Below, in pieces: positions 37,301-49,254 of a stretch of DNA of 64,000 nt. This DNA is from Lytechinus variegatus (taxonomy: Eukaryota > Echinodermata > Echinoidea > Temnopleuroida > Toxopneustidae), in NCBI RefSeq assembly GCF_018143015.1, contig NC_054748.1, positions 13,692,967 to 13,756,966 on the forward strand. The letters are read 5' to 3'. A program made the translations under genes and the position numbers. The notes under the pieces were generated by a model. It was given only the letters and a program-made list of their open reading frames with translations. It was not told the DNA's origin and ran no database searches. How positions within the stretch are numbered: the first letter of the stretch is position 1; the number at the start of each line of letters is the position of its first letter.

Positions 37301-40300
37301 GGTCTATTTCTCAGATCATTTAACACCTTAATGGTGAAACCAACTTGGTCTAATAGCATATTACATGTATATGTGCTACTTGCTCAGACTGCTAGACACC
37401 ATCATGGCTAAACCTATAATTCTCACATTGTCTATCACCATCAGGGCTAAACCCACTTGGTCTACTGGCAAATTTGTCCAATAACCATTTGGTAGAATCA
37501 GTCCTTTGCCTGTCATTTTGTCAGCTGCCCTGAAGGCCTAACTTCCACTTCCTCAACTTGTTTTCCACTTTATCACCAAAATATTTGGTTCAGAAAAAGT
37601 TCCTGTATTATGGAGACTAAACATTTTTAAACCAAGTGGTTCTGAATTCTCTGATTAGAGTTAATGCTAGATTCTTTGATGCATAATTTTTGCTTTTTGC
37701 ACTTACCTTAAAACCAAAAACAAATCTACCATTTCTGTAAAAGCCCTGCAGAGAAAAGGGGTTATAAAAAAATAACAGTTTCAGAAACAAACCATTAACA
37801 ACAACAACAACAAAATTAATAATTCAGGACTGTGAAAAACTAAATTTCTTCATAAGATTATCATATATGCACATGGCAATGACGTCTGAAATATCTATGA
37901 CTATTGGTGATTTGAAATGTGGTGTTGACATTTTGGTTATGGTGTTTGGTCAATTTTGACAGGAGTATAACTCCAAAAATAAAATGAAGATGGTCCTGAA
38001 AAGTCACTCAGTAGGTATTGAGCCGTCAATATTGTGATCGGCAATTCTGCATTAATTGTGTAAACTAAGGATAGGTTTTGGAGCTAGTATAAAATGCAAT
38101 CAAAATGCTGCTTTCAACACCAACTCTGGACTTGAAAGCCCCCACTGTCAAAATTGCCCCCCTCGTGTGGGGGAAAAAATTGTTGTGCAACATACTGGCA
38201 AGATAAGGGGGATGTAACATGTAACATAAAAAAACATGTCTGATATTTATAATTGATAAACTTGTTTCTATATAGTCAAAGAAAATCATAATATTTTAGC
38301 TAGAAATAAAATTTTTGCATGGAATGTTGGACTTGCATATTTAGATGTCAACAAATTGGTTCTAAAAATATGCGAGACTAAAACAATATTTTTTTTTTTG
38401 GGGGGGGAATTTGGGCATATTACGCATGCTCAGTATAAAGGCTTAAATGGGTAATTCCATCTGAATGTAACAAAATTAACAACTGAAGTGAAGATCAATT
38501 TAGATGTGGCCATGCAGTTTTGATTTTTCAAATGTGAGGAAGGTTTCCTACGACCCCTACCTACATAAGAATATAATAATTAACACTTACTTCATCTGGC
38601 TGTATGGCTAGTTTGAAAACAAGTAAATCATCAGGATCCGGGAAATCTATCTGACATGTCTTTGGAAGATTCAGCTCCCCAAGATCTGAGCAAGACAGAG
38701 AAAAAACAAACAAAAAACAAATAAGAAATATAAAACTAACTTCACATTCTGATTAAAAAACAAGATTATCTTCAAGCTTGGAAATAAATGCCAGTCGAGG
38801 TAACAATCTAAAAATGACTTACAGAATCCAATAAAATGACCACCCAAGTGTCTGTTTGTATGAATAAAAAATATGTGTCAAAGGTTTCTGGAAGAAATTG
38901 TGTAATTGCTGAGAAATAACCAAAATAAGCGTGGATTCGGGCACCTCCGTCTGGTCTTTACATATATTCCAGCAATAATTTACACTGTCCCACGTGTGCG
39001 TATCTGTGTTGGCGATCTTAACTAATTCCGTGCTTCGTGCACGCTACGTATCCTACTATAACATGCCACACTCGTGCTCGCACGGCTACATGTACTGTTG
39101 ATTGCTTTGTGCTTGCATTGTTTCCTACCCTCGCCTGCTTCGTGCATGACTGCGCACATTCGGAATAACAATCATTGTTACGCTGTTTTGCACTGTATTG
39201 CGCATCGCATGCACGCCGTAATTAGCACTATTGTGTGCAGTGCGAACTCTGCTTTCTGACAGATCAACTTACTCACGCGGTTTACATTCGACTTTTTCGA
39301 GTATTTCTACATTTTTTACAAGATATGGCTCCGCCTCTGAGAGGAAAGAGACCTAGGTTTTTTGATCCATACAAAACACTCCACAAAATGGAACTACTTG
39401 ATACAACTCATATTTTAGCGGTAAAGATAATAACCAATCCATATAATGAGGACATCATTATAAGGGGTATGACATTTCCTACAACTTTACTACACAATAT
39501 TTTGTGGATAAACTAATCGTTAGAGAGTTACAAGCAATTGTAATCATGACTATTGAAAGGAGTGAATACGACTCGCGATCCCAAAATCAATGTGGCACAG
39601 GGGATTAGCATCGGATTAGCACTGTGGCATTGGGTTAGTAGTGTGCGTGGCATGTTAAGAGTTAAGTATGATCGTTTTTCAGCTTAGATTTTATGAATTC
39701 ACAAAGTTCAGTTTATGTAACTGTACCAGATCTAGATCAATGATGATTAAAGACTTTCTCATGAAATCAGTGTTTTACTACAACTACTTTCATTTAGCTT
39801 TAATGAAAATAATGGCCCAAATTTAAAAAGGTGGTTTCAAGCTATGGTTTATTCTGATTTTCTACAATGATTATTATGCTTGAGCACATACTGGTATAAT
39901 GAGAAAGTATCCAATAATTTTTGCAGGTGTCCCCCCAGATGTACAAGATTTGCAAACTCCAAATGGAATTTCGTGCAGATGTCCCTGATTTTCAAATTAC
40001 ATTTGCATTTTAGGCCATCATGATTTAGGGCCTAGAGATAATTTTTAATCCCCTCACGTTTTTGACACTGTTCGCTTTGCGGTCCATGTCTACCTGTGAA
40101 AAACAGCATTTTTTTGCGGATGTGTCCAATGGCAATTGCAGTGACCCCCCACCACCATGCCTGGGCCGGGGGCCATTTCATAAATCTGTTCATATGTTAA
40201 GGATGACTTCAATTGGTGACGCTTCCTTGTCACGCTTGTGGTAAATGACAAAAGATCTATATAGATCGAGACTTTGTTGTTGAATGGTACGATAATACGC

Positions 40301-40885
40301 CAGTGGCGGACTGTACCAGCCTGGAAGAAGAAGAAGAATGTCCACTGGTGATCAATATTATTTTGCAGGTAAGAAAGGTTCACCAAATGTTAAGTTGAAG
40401 TTGCTCTTAACTTACAAAAGTTTAAGAAACTTTCACCTGGCCTTGGGCTAGATTTTTGTTCTTTAATATTTCCTCATTATTTTTTAGAAATTTGACAATG
40501 TCCATTCCAATAAACAGGTTTGTGAAATTCTGAATGAGATGGGCATGGCATTCCTATTCGGCTATTCAGGCTTTGAGCTCTTTAGTTTAACTTAGTAAAT
40601 TTAGTTTAATATCATCAATTTAGATTTACTTTATTTCAATTTCAGAAGGAATTTCTTTTTGGCGGTTCAGTCTGTCATAAAAATATTCAAGTGAAGACAG
40701 AACAGCAAAGCGATGGACATTCAATTCAGCTGATCACGCACTCATTTCATTTCATTCATTCATTCATTCAATTCGACATCACCTTTCTGCAGTCGCAGCT
40801 GTGCAGCGGACGCTCTCTTCCCGTCTCCGTCCGTCCGATCTCCGGCAGCTTCGGCCTGCTTTTTCAAGGAAAATAATTTAATCAT
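34393..40885 (-). CDS. UBE2M: NEDD8-conjugating enzyme UBC12
   Basis: Six exons on the minus strand, 40885-40783, 38685-38591, 37745-37707, 36365-36262, 35768-35705 and 34533-34393, join in phase to give 181 residues; human UBE2M has 183. The N-terminus [10 protein letters not shown] is the extension that docks on the NEDD8 E1 subunit UBA3, and its acetylated Met-Ile binds DCN1-type ligases. The core includes [20 protein letters not shown] (His99) and GNVCLNIL, with Cys109 as the predicted thioester cysteine. The C-terminus [20 protein letters not shown] is nearly identical to the vertebrate protein. The enzyme transfers NEDD8 to cullins and so activates cullin-RING ubiquitin ligases in cytosol and nucleus. 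Intron 3 carries a 123-bp minisatellite. No catalytic residue is missing and the gene looks functional. Confidence 0.97.
35055..35130. mobile_element. MITE family 2 fragment in UBE2M intron 5
   Basis: Only TCTGACGACTATCC, GATTCTGATTGGCTGGGAAG and a short stretch after it match the family core in reverse orientation. Confidence 0.5.
36580..37475. repeat. Higher-order minisatellite in UBE2M intron 3
   Basis: Units of 61-62 bases, each starting ACCATCATGGCT, alternate between two variants (TTGGTATACAAGCAGATGG and TTGGTCTACTAGCAGATGG), giving a 123-base higher-order period. Four or five pairs are almost identical; flanking units are diverged. All copies are in the same direction with no unique spacers, so it is not a CRISPR array. 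Confidence 0.95.
39000..39600 (+). other. Unrecognised G/C-richer patch with a short frame in UBE2M intron 1
   Basis: A frame from 39235 to 39516 includes [19 protein letters not shown] followed by [15 protein letters not shown]. It has no splice context I can justify, and the upstream part is rich in CGTGC words. It could be an exon of an unknown gene or a mobile-element remnant. I do not recognise it. Confidence 0.25.
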
Positions 40886-41796
40886 CGTGCATTCCAGTAG
40901 CACTTTCTCGTTGGCATCAACTCCTTCTCTTAAAATTCAAGTTCTTTATCTGCTCCTATCTGCTATTCGTGAAAAAACATTGTCCGATTTCACAGTCATC
41001 ACCTTAGTTCCGCCTATTGTGTATCATGTATTGTGCAAGCTGCACGGAAGAAAATGTGTGTGCGTTTACAAAGGTCAAAGTTCACTATCAGCGCAGTGCG
41101 CGCAAATACAACCCGCATCGGGATGACCTTATATGACCTCAGGGCGGGTTGCCGAATTTGGGGGAGGGGGTCATTTCCTTTCAGCTCATTACACCTACAT
41201 AATGCATTGTGGTTTTTATTTGTCGGATAAAACATCAGGCAATTAAAGATTATGAGTTTTATGCCCGGTCCCCCATGCACAACCCGGCCCCCAACCGAAG
41301 TCGGGGGGGGGGGGGGGGGCAAAAAGTATCATAGCAAAACGGATCTGGCTCATCCCCCCGTCCCCCCCCCCCAATTCAGTCGCAATGACATAGGTTTTCA
41401 TCACTTTCAAACATAATTCAAAATTTTTGGCTCATCATGCATTGTGATTATCATGTCGCACGTACAGGAAAAGGTAATAGGGTGATCATTCGTGCATAAA
41501 TTGAGTAATGTCTAATGTCACATGCCAGCAGAAATCATTGAATAGTCATTTTCTCGAAAATTTGAAGATTGGTTATATTGTACCTTTAAGTCCGTATTCT
41601 GAAGTCGGGTTTAATTTGAACTCAGGTTTAAAGTTGTGGTTTAAGTATGGATAGCCAATAGTGTCATGAATCTTTAACAATATGACTTCAATGTATCAGC
41701 TCATTTTCTATCAAATCATTCTTAACTATTTCGGAAGGATAAATAAGATAGCTATCACCATGACGAGTTAGGAGAGAGCATAATAATCATAAGAAA

Positions 41797-42464
41797 CAGG
41801 GGCGGATCCAGCTTTTTATAAAGGGGGTTGGGATGGGATGCGAGGGAGCGTAGCGACCGAGTCCAAGCGAGCGAGGGGGGAGGATGTGGAAGGGGGGGGG
41901 GAGTCCCCCTCCCACAGTAGCGACAATTTTTGAAAATCTGTGTGTAAAAATGGCGTTTTCTTGCATCTAAAACACCACTATTTTTGGTATAGAGGTCGTT
42001 GCCAAATTAACCCCCATGAAAATTTGTAAAATTAAGTTGCATTTTCCTGCAATGTAAGGCCAGTTAACAACACAGATACAAAGAATTGGGGACCTTGGAA
42101 TAAGCACTGTTAGCCTAATACTTTTATTATGAACAGCTTGTCACTGATACTCACTGGCAAATCTCAGTCAAATATGATGGACTGGCAGAAGAGACGCCTT
42201 GGATGTTTCTGTACAAATCCCTGAACTATTGATGAGGGGGGGGGGGGGGCGAGGGACTCTGTGACACTTGTTCGTCCAACCCCCCCTCCCCAAAAAAAGG
42301 AAATAATAATAATAAATGAAATAAATACATAGAAATAGAATAAAATAAAATTACAAATTAAAAAAAAAATAAGATTTTAAAAAATGGTCCCCGGATTTTT
42401 TTTTTTTTTTTTGGGGGGGGGGGTGGGTTGCAATCCCCAAACTCCCCCTCTAGATCCGCTTCTG
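41797..42464. mobile_element. hAT-like non-autonomous element, 668 bp
   Basis: Ends CAGGGGCGGATCCAG and CAGAAGCGGATCTAG (right end read inwards) with long G/C runs just inside both ends. No clear 8-bp duplication remains. It is non-coding and lies upstream of UBE2M. Confidence 0.65.
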
Positions 42465-42616
42465 AGAAATATACAATGTAAGTAAAAATTATGTAATTTT
42501 TGCTTTCAATAATTTTAGCACAAAGTTAGACCATGTTCTAAGGTAATTAAACCTGACTTCAGAATACGCGCCTAGTGTATAAACAATACACACATCATCA
42601 TTTTATACCCACTCCT

Positions 42617-42763
42617 GGGGCCCGTTGCAGAAAGAGTTGCAATCAAACGCAACTCTAAAAATCACGCGTAATTTGATTTTCAACCAATCAACAGCGCGCA
42701 TTTTTGACTTGCGATTGATTTTTTGACTTGCGTTTAAACGCAACTCTTTCTGCAACGGACCCC
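42617..42763. mobile_element. MITE family 3, 147 bp
   Basis: Nearly perfect palindrome: GGGGCCCGTTGCAGAAAGAG on the left and CTCTTTCTGCAACGGACCCC on the right, with ATTTTCAACCAATCAACAGC inside. Confidence 0.9.
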
Positions 42764-44204
42764 AGAAAGAATAAAACGTGATCACCACGAACCATTAATG
42801 TATTTGAATTCCAAATAACACGAAATTAGTAAATTAATAGGTTACCCGAGAGGGGTGAATAGATTTTTCAAAAGGGCGAGCAATTATTTTCAGAAAAATC
42901 TGACCAGCAAAAAAAAACCCAAATTAAATAAAGACAAATAAAAATAACAAAATAAGATTTCGATCACTCCCGAATGTAGGTGACTTTGTGACGACAAATA
43001 TGACAATGAAAACAAATAAACAGAAAAAGAAAAAAAATGAGAAAGAGGTCTTCACTTTCTTATGCACGACATTTTTCACTGCAGACATATTTTTACGACC
43101 CTAAAGCTCAAGGGGAAGGGGGGGGGGGGGGTCCGGATGTGCACCCAATCCCTTGATCAGTGGCGTAACTACGGGGGGGGGGCATGGGGGCACGTGCCCC
43201 CAATTGGCTGGCAAAAATAAACGGGGAAAAGGAGAAAAAGATGGAGAAAGGAAGAGAAACGTAGTAGGAAAGGAAAGATTATTGTTCATTGTAAAGTTAT
43301 ATTTTTACATAAACATTTTTCATAACTTTATGAAACATAATTTGCTCAGGGTCTATGTCTTCATTCGGGTGCTCTTATTGTCTGTTTAACGAGATATATA
43401 ATCCTGATGAACTAAAACCTCCCGTTTTCAAGTCAATACACACCAAATATATTTCTTTGCACTTCGAGTTAGTATTGTTTTATGGAGTGACATATGCTTC
43501 TTTTTCATGACTACTTAAAGTGTTTGCCCCATTTTAAGGTCTTAATATAAAACATTTCCTGTCTGTGCTTATGTTCGCATTAGTGGATTGGTGAGATAAT
43601 TTGCTCTTCAAGGATTCCTAAAATCAGTCCTTAAAATGTCCCTTTTTCTGATCTGAATGTAAAAATTGTTCAGGTCATGCTTCGCGCTCGCATCATTTTG
43701 TCAGTGAAAAACGTATGGTCTTAAGTGAATTCCTACAAACAAGCCTTAGAATTTTTAGCTCGCGCTTCGCGCTCGCAATATTTGATTATAGTGAGATGCG
43801 TATGATAATCACGATTACAATGACTGCAAAAAGTGCTTCATGTGTTAAGATGTGATTTAAACAAAACCGGGAAACAAAATCAGCAAGCGCTTGGCACTCG
43901 CATTAGATGACTATGGTAAGATACTCTTAATGGATTCCTAAAATATAGTCCTTAAAAAGTCCCTGTTTGGGGTTAGTATATACGAAAAATTTCAGTTCGC
44001 GCTTCGCGATCGTATTGTTTGTTTAGCGAGACAGGTACGTATCATGATTACAAAAATTTACTTATCATGTCCCTTTTTAGGTCTGAATATCAAAAATTTT
44101 CAGCTCGCACTTCCCGCTCGCTTTATTTGATCAGTAAGATACCTATTCGTTTACACGGTTTAATGTACTGTCCTTAAAATGTCTCTATTAGGTCAGTATA
44201 CCTG

Positions 44205-44441
44205 CACTGTAAAAACTGTGGTGTTAAAATTGACACCAATTGGTGTTAATAGAGGACCACACCCTGAGGTGTTAAAATAACACCCTAGAGATTGAACATA
44301 ACACCAAAGAGTGTAAATGTAACAACCATAGGTGTTGTAATAACACCTATAGGTGTAAAACTAACACCACCAATTTAAACCGGTGTAAACTAACTTGTGT
44401 GGTCCTCTATGTGCACCGGTTAACACCATAGTTTTTGCTAT
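44205..44441. mobile_element. MITE with repeated GGTGTTA/TAACACC words
   Basis: The ends are CACTGTAAAAACTGTGGTG and an inverted TTAACACCATAGTTTTTGC. The interior repeats GGTGTTAA and TAACACC many times. A related element is at 55523. It lies in the outer hAT-like element. Confidence 0.7.
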
Positions 44442-44795
44442 GTGGCAACTGAGCGCGCTTCTTGCGCTCACTAAGTGATTCAAACTTTTTGCTGGTGCCC
44501 TCCAATGCCCTGACCATGCGCGCCGGAACACTTTCAGTTTTGCATGGGGGGGGGGGCAAAATCCCGAAGGGGGCACAATATATTTGACAGCGTGAGATAC
44601 CTAAGCGATCGAGCGGGAGAGGGGTTTGGACCCCCCCGTAAGGACTTTGTGTAAAAATGAGTATAAAAGTTGCGTTTCTAAGAGAATTCAAAATAAATTT
44701 CTTGAGAAATAAACATAGAATTCACTACGAAAGACTATACTCAGAGTTTATGAGAACCGATAAAATCTACGCGCAAAATGTGGTTTTTGTGTCTA

Positions 44796-44926
44796 GGGCC
44801 CGTTGCAGAAAGAGTTGCAATCGATTGCAACTCTAAAAATCATGCGCAACTTCATTTTCAACCAATCAACAGCGTGCATTTGGGACTAGCGATTGATTTT
44901 TGGGCTTGCGTTTAAACGCAACTCTT
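44796..44926. mobile_element. MITE family 3, truncated, in unit 1 of the hAT-like dimer
   Basis: Left end GGGCCCGTTGCAGAAAGAG is intact; the right end stops at CGCAACTCTT. The equivalent place in unit 2 (near 47110) has no insertion. Confidence 0.85.
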
Positions 44927-45773
44927 AAATTACGTAATACGCTTATATTGACTCAAAATACCAGAAATTTTTCATGCATTATCCTTTCAGAAATATTTAT
45001 TTATGTACATTTACATACACGGACGACGCGAGAGAGCACAATTATCATAAGTTTCAAGGAGTGTATTAAGCAGAAGAAGCGTAACAACAGAAACGACATT
45101 CTAATGAATGTCTTTTCAAATTCAAAATGTCATACTGTTCTGACGTGGCAGACGTCGATAAGCACTTATATCCCCACTTTATCCAAATCATTTCTGAACT
45201 CAGCATTGGAGATAGTCAGTCCCTGATTATCCATGCATAGGCAAAACGTTTCATATTTTGTAACTGGAGGAAAAAAGAAATATGACCTGCTTAATTATTG
45301 TCTAACAATTTAAAACTTTTCTGAAAATTTAAAACATTACTCGATTTATGTGTTTCCTTTGGCATGTTTTGTATGGCTGGGAAGCACTTTTGGATGACCC
45401 CTTCAAAATCTTCATTTTTCTTTACATATTTTCTGGGGAAAATGTGACCATAACTAGGAAATGATGAATATCAAATTCCAGGAAATATTCATTTGTAAAT
45501 AATCATGACCTAACAAACTACGGCAGTTCATAATGTACATTATGTAACATATATTATTTAGAAGAAAACAATTACATTCCAACAGCGGATGTGGTTGACG
45601 GTACACCATGTGTACACCATGAGCCGACTCAAGCTAGCATCTTCTCATTTATCCAATGAGCAACTACTCAATCCTCTATAATTCTTTAAACTTTTCGGTT
45701 TTACAGCTATTTTCAGATTCCATATGTTGCTCGAGTAACTAGCGTATTCACGCGCGTTGGTGATATCGGGTCC

Positions 45774-45932
45774 GGGGAGCGTTTCATGAAAGGACTTGTA
45801 GGACGTTTTATCCGACAAGTCCTGTTTTATCCGACAGTTACTATGGTAACAATGCTTCTCAACCAATCAGAATACAGGAAAGTAGTCAGATCTTACAACT
45901 TGTCGGACGAAAATATTGATGAAACACCACCC
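45774..45932. mobile_element. MITE family 2, in unit 1 of the hAT-like dimer
   Basis: Starts GGGGAGCGTTTCATGAAAGG and ends GATGAAACACCACC, bordered by CCGG. The empty site is seen at 54091-54100 (GGCTCCGGTC) in the single-unit copy. Confidence 0.9.
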
Positions 45933-46030
45933 CGGTCTAAGCGTTTCTGGGCGACCGCGCGTTTGTTAGCGGACACAGCCAGCTTGCAAATTTGCCATTC
46001 GGTTTTTAGTCTGAAATGTATTTCTTAATA

Positions 46031-46659
46031 GGCCCCTATTCCACAGAACGGAGACCATTGAAAGACCACTGATAACTTAAAATTAGTGAGGTGTTACAGC
46101 GGTCTTCAAGATCAATGAAATTTGTCATCTCTCTGGAATGGCTCAGAAAGACCCCTCAAAGAACTCTGAAAGACTGATGGATATTTCTTGTCTTACTGTC
46201 TTAGACTAGTCCTCTCGAGATCTTTCAATGGTCTTTCAGAGATCTTTTATGCAATAAGTGGTCTTTCAGAATTCTTTCCATGGACTTTGCCTGGTCCTTC
46301 AATGATCTTTCAATGATCTCTAATGAGTTTTTCAGTGATCTCCGCAAAGATCTTGAGAGACTGCCGAAAGATCAATGAAAGACTATGAAGACCTTTGAAA
46401 GTTCATCGAAAGACCGCTGAAAGACTGCTGAAAGACCACTGAAAGACAAATTTCCTGAAAGACCGTTGTAAGACTGTTTTGAACCGTTTCAACAAGTTTT
46501 AGAGCCCATGAAGACCACGAAGACCAATGAAAGATTGATCAGGACTCGTGTAAGACCTCAAAGACCATTGTAGGTTCATTGAGAGACCTCTGAAAGATCA
46601 ACCAAAATTCATGGTCTTTCAAAGGTCTACCAGCGGTCTTGTTTTCTGTGGATTTGGGG
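46031..46659. mobile_element. MITE full of degenerate GAAAGACC repeats, between the two units of the hAT-like dimer
   Basis: The ends contain CCCCTATTCCACAGAAC and CCCCAAATCCACAG (right end read inwards), next to TTAA on both sides. The interior is a long series of roughly 10-13 base words such as GAAAGACCACT and GAAAGACCGCT on the right, with their complements (GGTCTTTCA) on the left, giving a fold-back structure. It breaks unit 1 of the dimer; the matching site in unit 2 (near 48395) is uninterrupted. Confidence 0.7.
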
Positions 46660-48132
46660 TTTAAAAGGTTATACGTTATCACACTGTAATAAGATGGAAA
46701 AGGGGCTTATAAAAGGTATGTTTCACAGAGGGACATGTTCGTCAAAAGACGCAAGGCTTACTAAGATGTGTAATTGCCCCGTCAGGGGCGAAATTTTTTC
46801 ATTTTTGACAAAAGAAATAACAATTCTTAGGCAGAAAAGTGCCTTCATCGTTTACTTTTGTCCTTTCAGTTTTTTTTTTTGACAGCGTGAGATACCGAAG
46901 CGATCGAGCGGGGGAAGGCGTGGGACCCCCCACGGTAAGGACTTTGTGTAAAAATGGAGTTTAAAAATTACGTTTCTAAGAGAATTCAAAAATAAATTTC
47001 TTGAGAATTAAACATAGAATTCACTACGAAAGACTATACTCAGAGTTTATGAGAACCTATGAAATCTACGCGCAAAACGATCGCTTAATTCGGAATGTGG
47101 TTTTCGTGTCTGATCAATTAAATTACGTAATACGCTTATATTTACTCAAAATACCAGAAATTACATTTTTCATGCAATATCCTTTCAGAAATATTTATTT
47201 ATGTACATTTACATACACGGACGATACGAGAGAGTACAATTATCATAAGTTTCAAGGAGTGTATTAAGCAGAAGAAGCGTAACAACAGAAACAAAATACA
47301 TGTCTTTTTAAATTCAAAATGTCATACTGTTCTGACGTGGCAGACGACGATAAGCGCTTAAATCCCCATTCTATTTAAATCATTTCTATCCTCAGCATTG
47401 GAGAGAGTCCCTGATTATCCATGCATAGGCAAAACGTTTCATATTTTGTAACTGGAGGAAAAAAGAAATATGACCTGCTTAATTATTGTCTAACAATTTT
47501 AAACTTTTCTGAAAATTTATAACATTACTCGATTTATGTGTTTCCTTTGGCATGTTTTGTATGGCTGCATGGGAAGCACTTTTGGATGACCCCTTCAAAA
47601 TCTTCTTTTTTCTTTACATATTTTCTGGGGAAAATGTGACCATAACTAGGAAATGATGAATATCAAATTCCAGGAAATATTCATTTGTAAATAATCATGA
47701 ATTAACAAACTACGGCAGTTCATAATGTACATTATGTAACATTATTTAGAAGAAAACAATTACATTCCAATAGCGGATGTGGTTGACGGTACACCTTGTG
47801 GAGTTTTCGAAAAAGTGGATAGAGGAAGAAGTGAAATTGATAGGAGGAAGTGGACAGTTGATAGTCGAGTAATTTTTTTGTTCAAATGAGCGTAGTCCTG
47901 ATAAAGACAGTAAACCAGAAAAGGTTGAAGACTTGAAGAGGCTTGATTAGTTGATAGATGAGTACTCCTGCTCTGCACTCCATTCGCCGACTCAAGCTAG
48001 CATCTTCTCATTTATCCAATAAGCAACTACTCAAGCCTCAACTCTTTAAACTTTTCGGTTTTACAGCTATTTTCCGATTCCATATGTTGCTCGAGTAACT
48101 AGCGTTCACTCGCGTTGGTGATATCGGGTCCG

Positions 48133-48296
48133 GGGAGCATTTCATGAAAGGACTTGTCGGACGTTTTATCCGCCAAGTCCTGTTTTATCCGACAGTTGCT
48201 ATGGTAATAATGCTTCTCAACCAATCAGAATACACGATACGAAAGTTGTCAGATCTGACAACTTGTGGGACGAAAATATTGATGAAACACCACCCC
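48133..48296. mobile_element. MITE family 2, in unit 2 of the hAT-like dimer
   Basis: It is at the same site and in the same orientation as the copy at 45774 and very similar to it, so it was present before the dimer formed or was copied with the unit. Confidence 0.9.
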
Positions 48297-49254
48297 GGTC
48301 TGAGCGTTTCTGGGCGACCGCGCATTTGTTAGCCGACACAGCATTGGTGAACCACTTTCAATTTGCCATTCGGTTTTAGTCTGAAATGTATTCATTAAAA
48401 TGTTAAACGGTATCACACTGTAAAAAGATGGAAAGCTTATCAAAGGTATGTTTCACAGAGGGACATATTCGTCAAAAGACGCAAGGCTTACTGTGATGTG
48501 TAATTGCCCCGTCAGGGGCGAATTTTTTTCATTTTTGACAATGGAAATGACAATTCTTAGGCAGAAAAGTGCCTTCATCTTTTACTTTTGACCTTAAATA
48601 ATATAATTTTTCTACTTTTAGGGGGGCACATGGGGGGGGGGGCAAAATCTCGTTTTGCCCCCCCCAAAAAAATTCTTGGGGGGGGCAAGTGCCCCCCTGC
48701 CCCCCCCCCCCGCTTCCGGCGCCCTTGGCCCTGACCCACGGTACGCCACTACCCTTGATCCGCTCTTGTGTTTATCATCAGATTGAAACTCACCGTTCAG
48801 ATTTAGGTCATCTGCATCGCTTACAGGAAACTGTCTAGTGTAAACATACATCCTTATATTGATCCGAGTCAAAGTTCGCTAAAAAAAAACCCAGATCGGA
48901 CCTTGCCATATCAGATCATAGGCCTACGGAAACACGACATCGAACAGGTTTGCCCTCGTTCTAAGCAAAATGTTTACGTTTATACCGACTTGAACTTTGT
49001 ACTTAAACAGTATTTAATCGTATATTCTTTCTGTGTTTTGTACATCATCACCTTCTCCGCCTGGAAACTAAATAGGCTACGTGCTATTGCTCGTGTTAAG
49101 AAAAAATGAGGGTTTATTAAGTCTACATCAGGAGTCTGCACCTTAGGGTTCTCTATCTCGCCTATTAATCCAATATCGGGAACCCAATGATCGGGTGAAG
49201 GGGGAATAGGATAAAGATTTGTTCTGGCTGCTGAAAACATATACACGTGAAACC

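Larger units (their letters stand above)
44515..48727. mobile_element. hAT-like element, partial tandem dimer, inserted in the outer element
   Basis: It is bounded by a perfect 8-bp duplication GCCCTGAC (44507-44514 and 48728-48735). Its ends read CATGCGCGCCGGAAC on the left and CAAGGGCGCCGGAAGCG from the right, followed inward by G-rich hairpins. The interior is a dimer: a unit from 44590 to about 46870 is repeated from 46881 to about 48600. A related single-unit copy lies at 52875. The interior encodes nothing convincing; frames of 108 and 88 codons at 44900 and 47001 are fortuitous and not conserved between the copies. Other MITEs have inserted at 44796, 45774, 46031 and 48133. Confidence 0.85.
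43159..48751. mobile_element. hAT-like non-autonomous element (outer), interrupted by a second element
   Basis: The ends are inverted: AGTGGCGTAACTACGG on the left, and TAGTGGCGTACCGTGGG when the right end is read inwards. They are flanked by CCTTGATC on both sides (43151-43158 and 48753-48760; nine bases match if one more C is counted). TIRs of the form CAGTGGCGTA with 8-bp duplications are typical of hAT elements. Excluding the inner element (44515-48727), about 1.4 kb remains. That holds diverged repeats around GCGCTTCGCGCTCGC and a small MITE at 44205-44441. No transposase frame is seen. Confidence 0.8.

Noticed and set aside
36580-37475. Regularly spaced repeats that might suggest a CRISPR array
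   Set aside because: Units are contiguous 61-62 base tandem repeats with no unique spacers, in an intron of an animal gene.
44900-47267. Frames at 44900-45226 and 47001-47267 as a duplicated gene
   Set aside because: They come from the two units of the hAT-like dimer but do not keep the same frame or length, so there is no sign of selection for coding.
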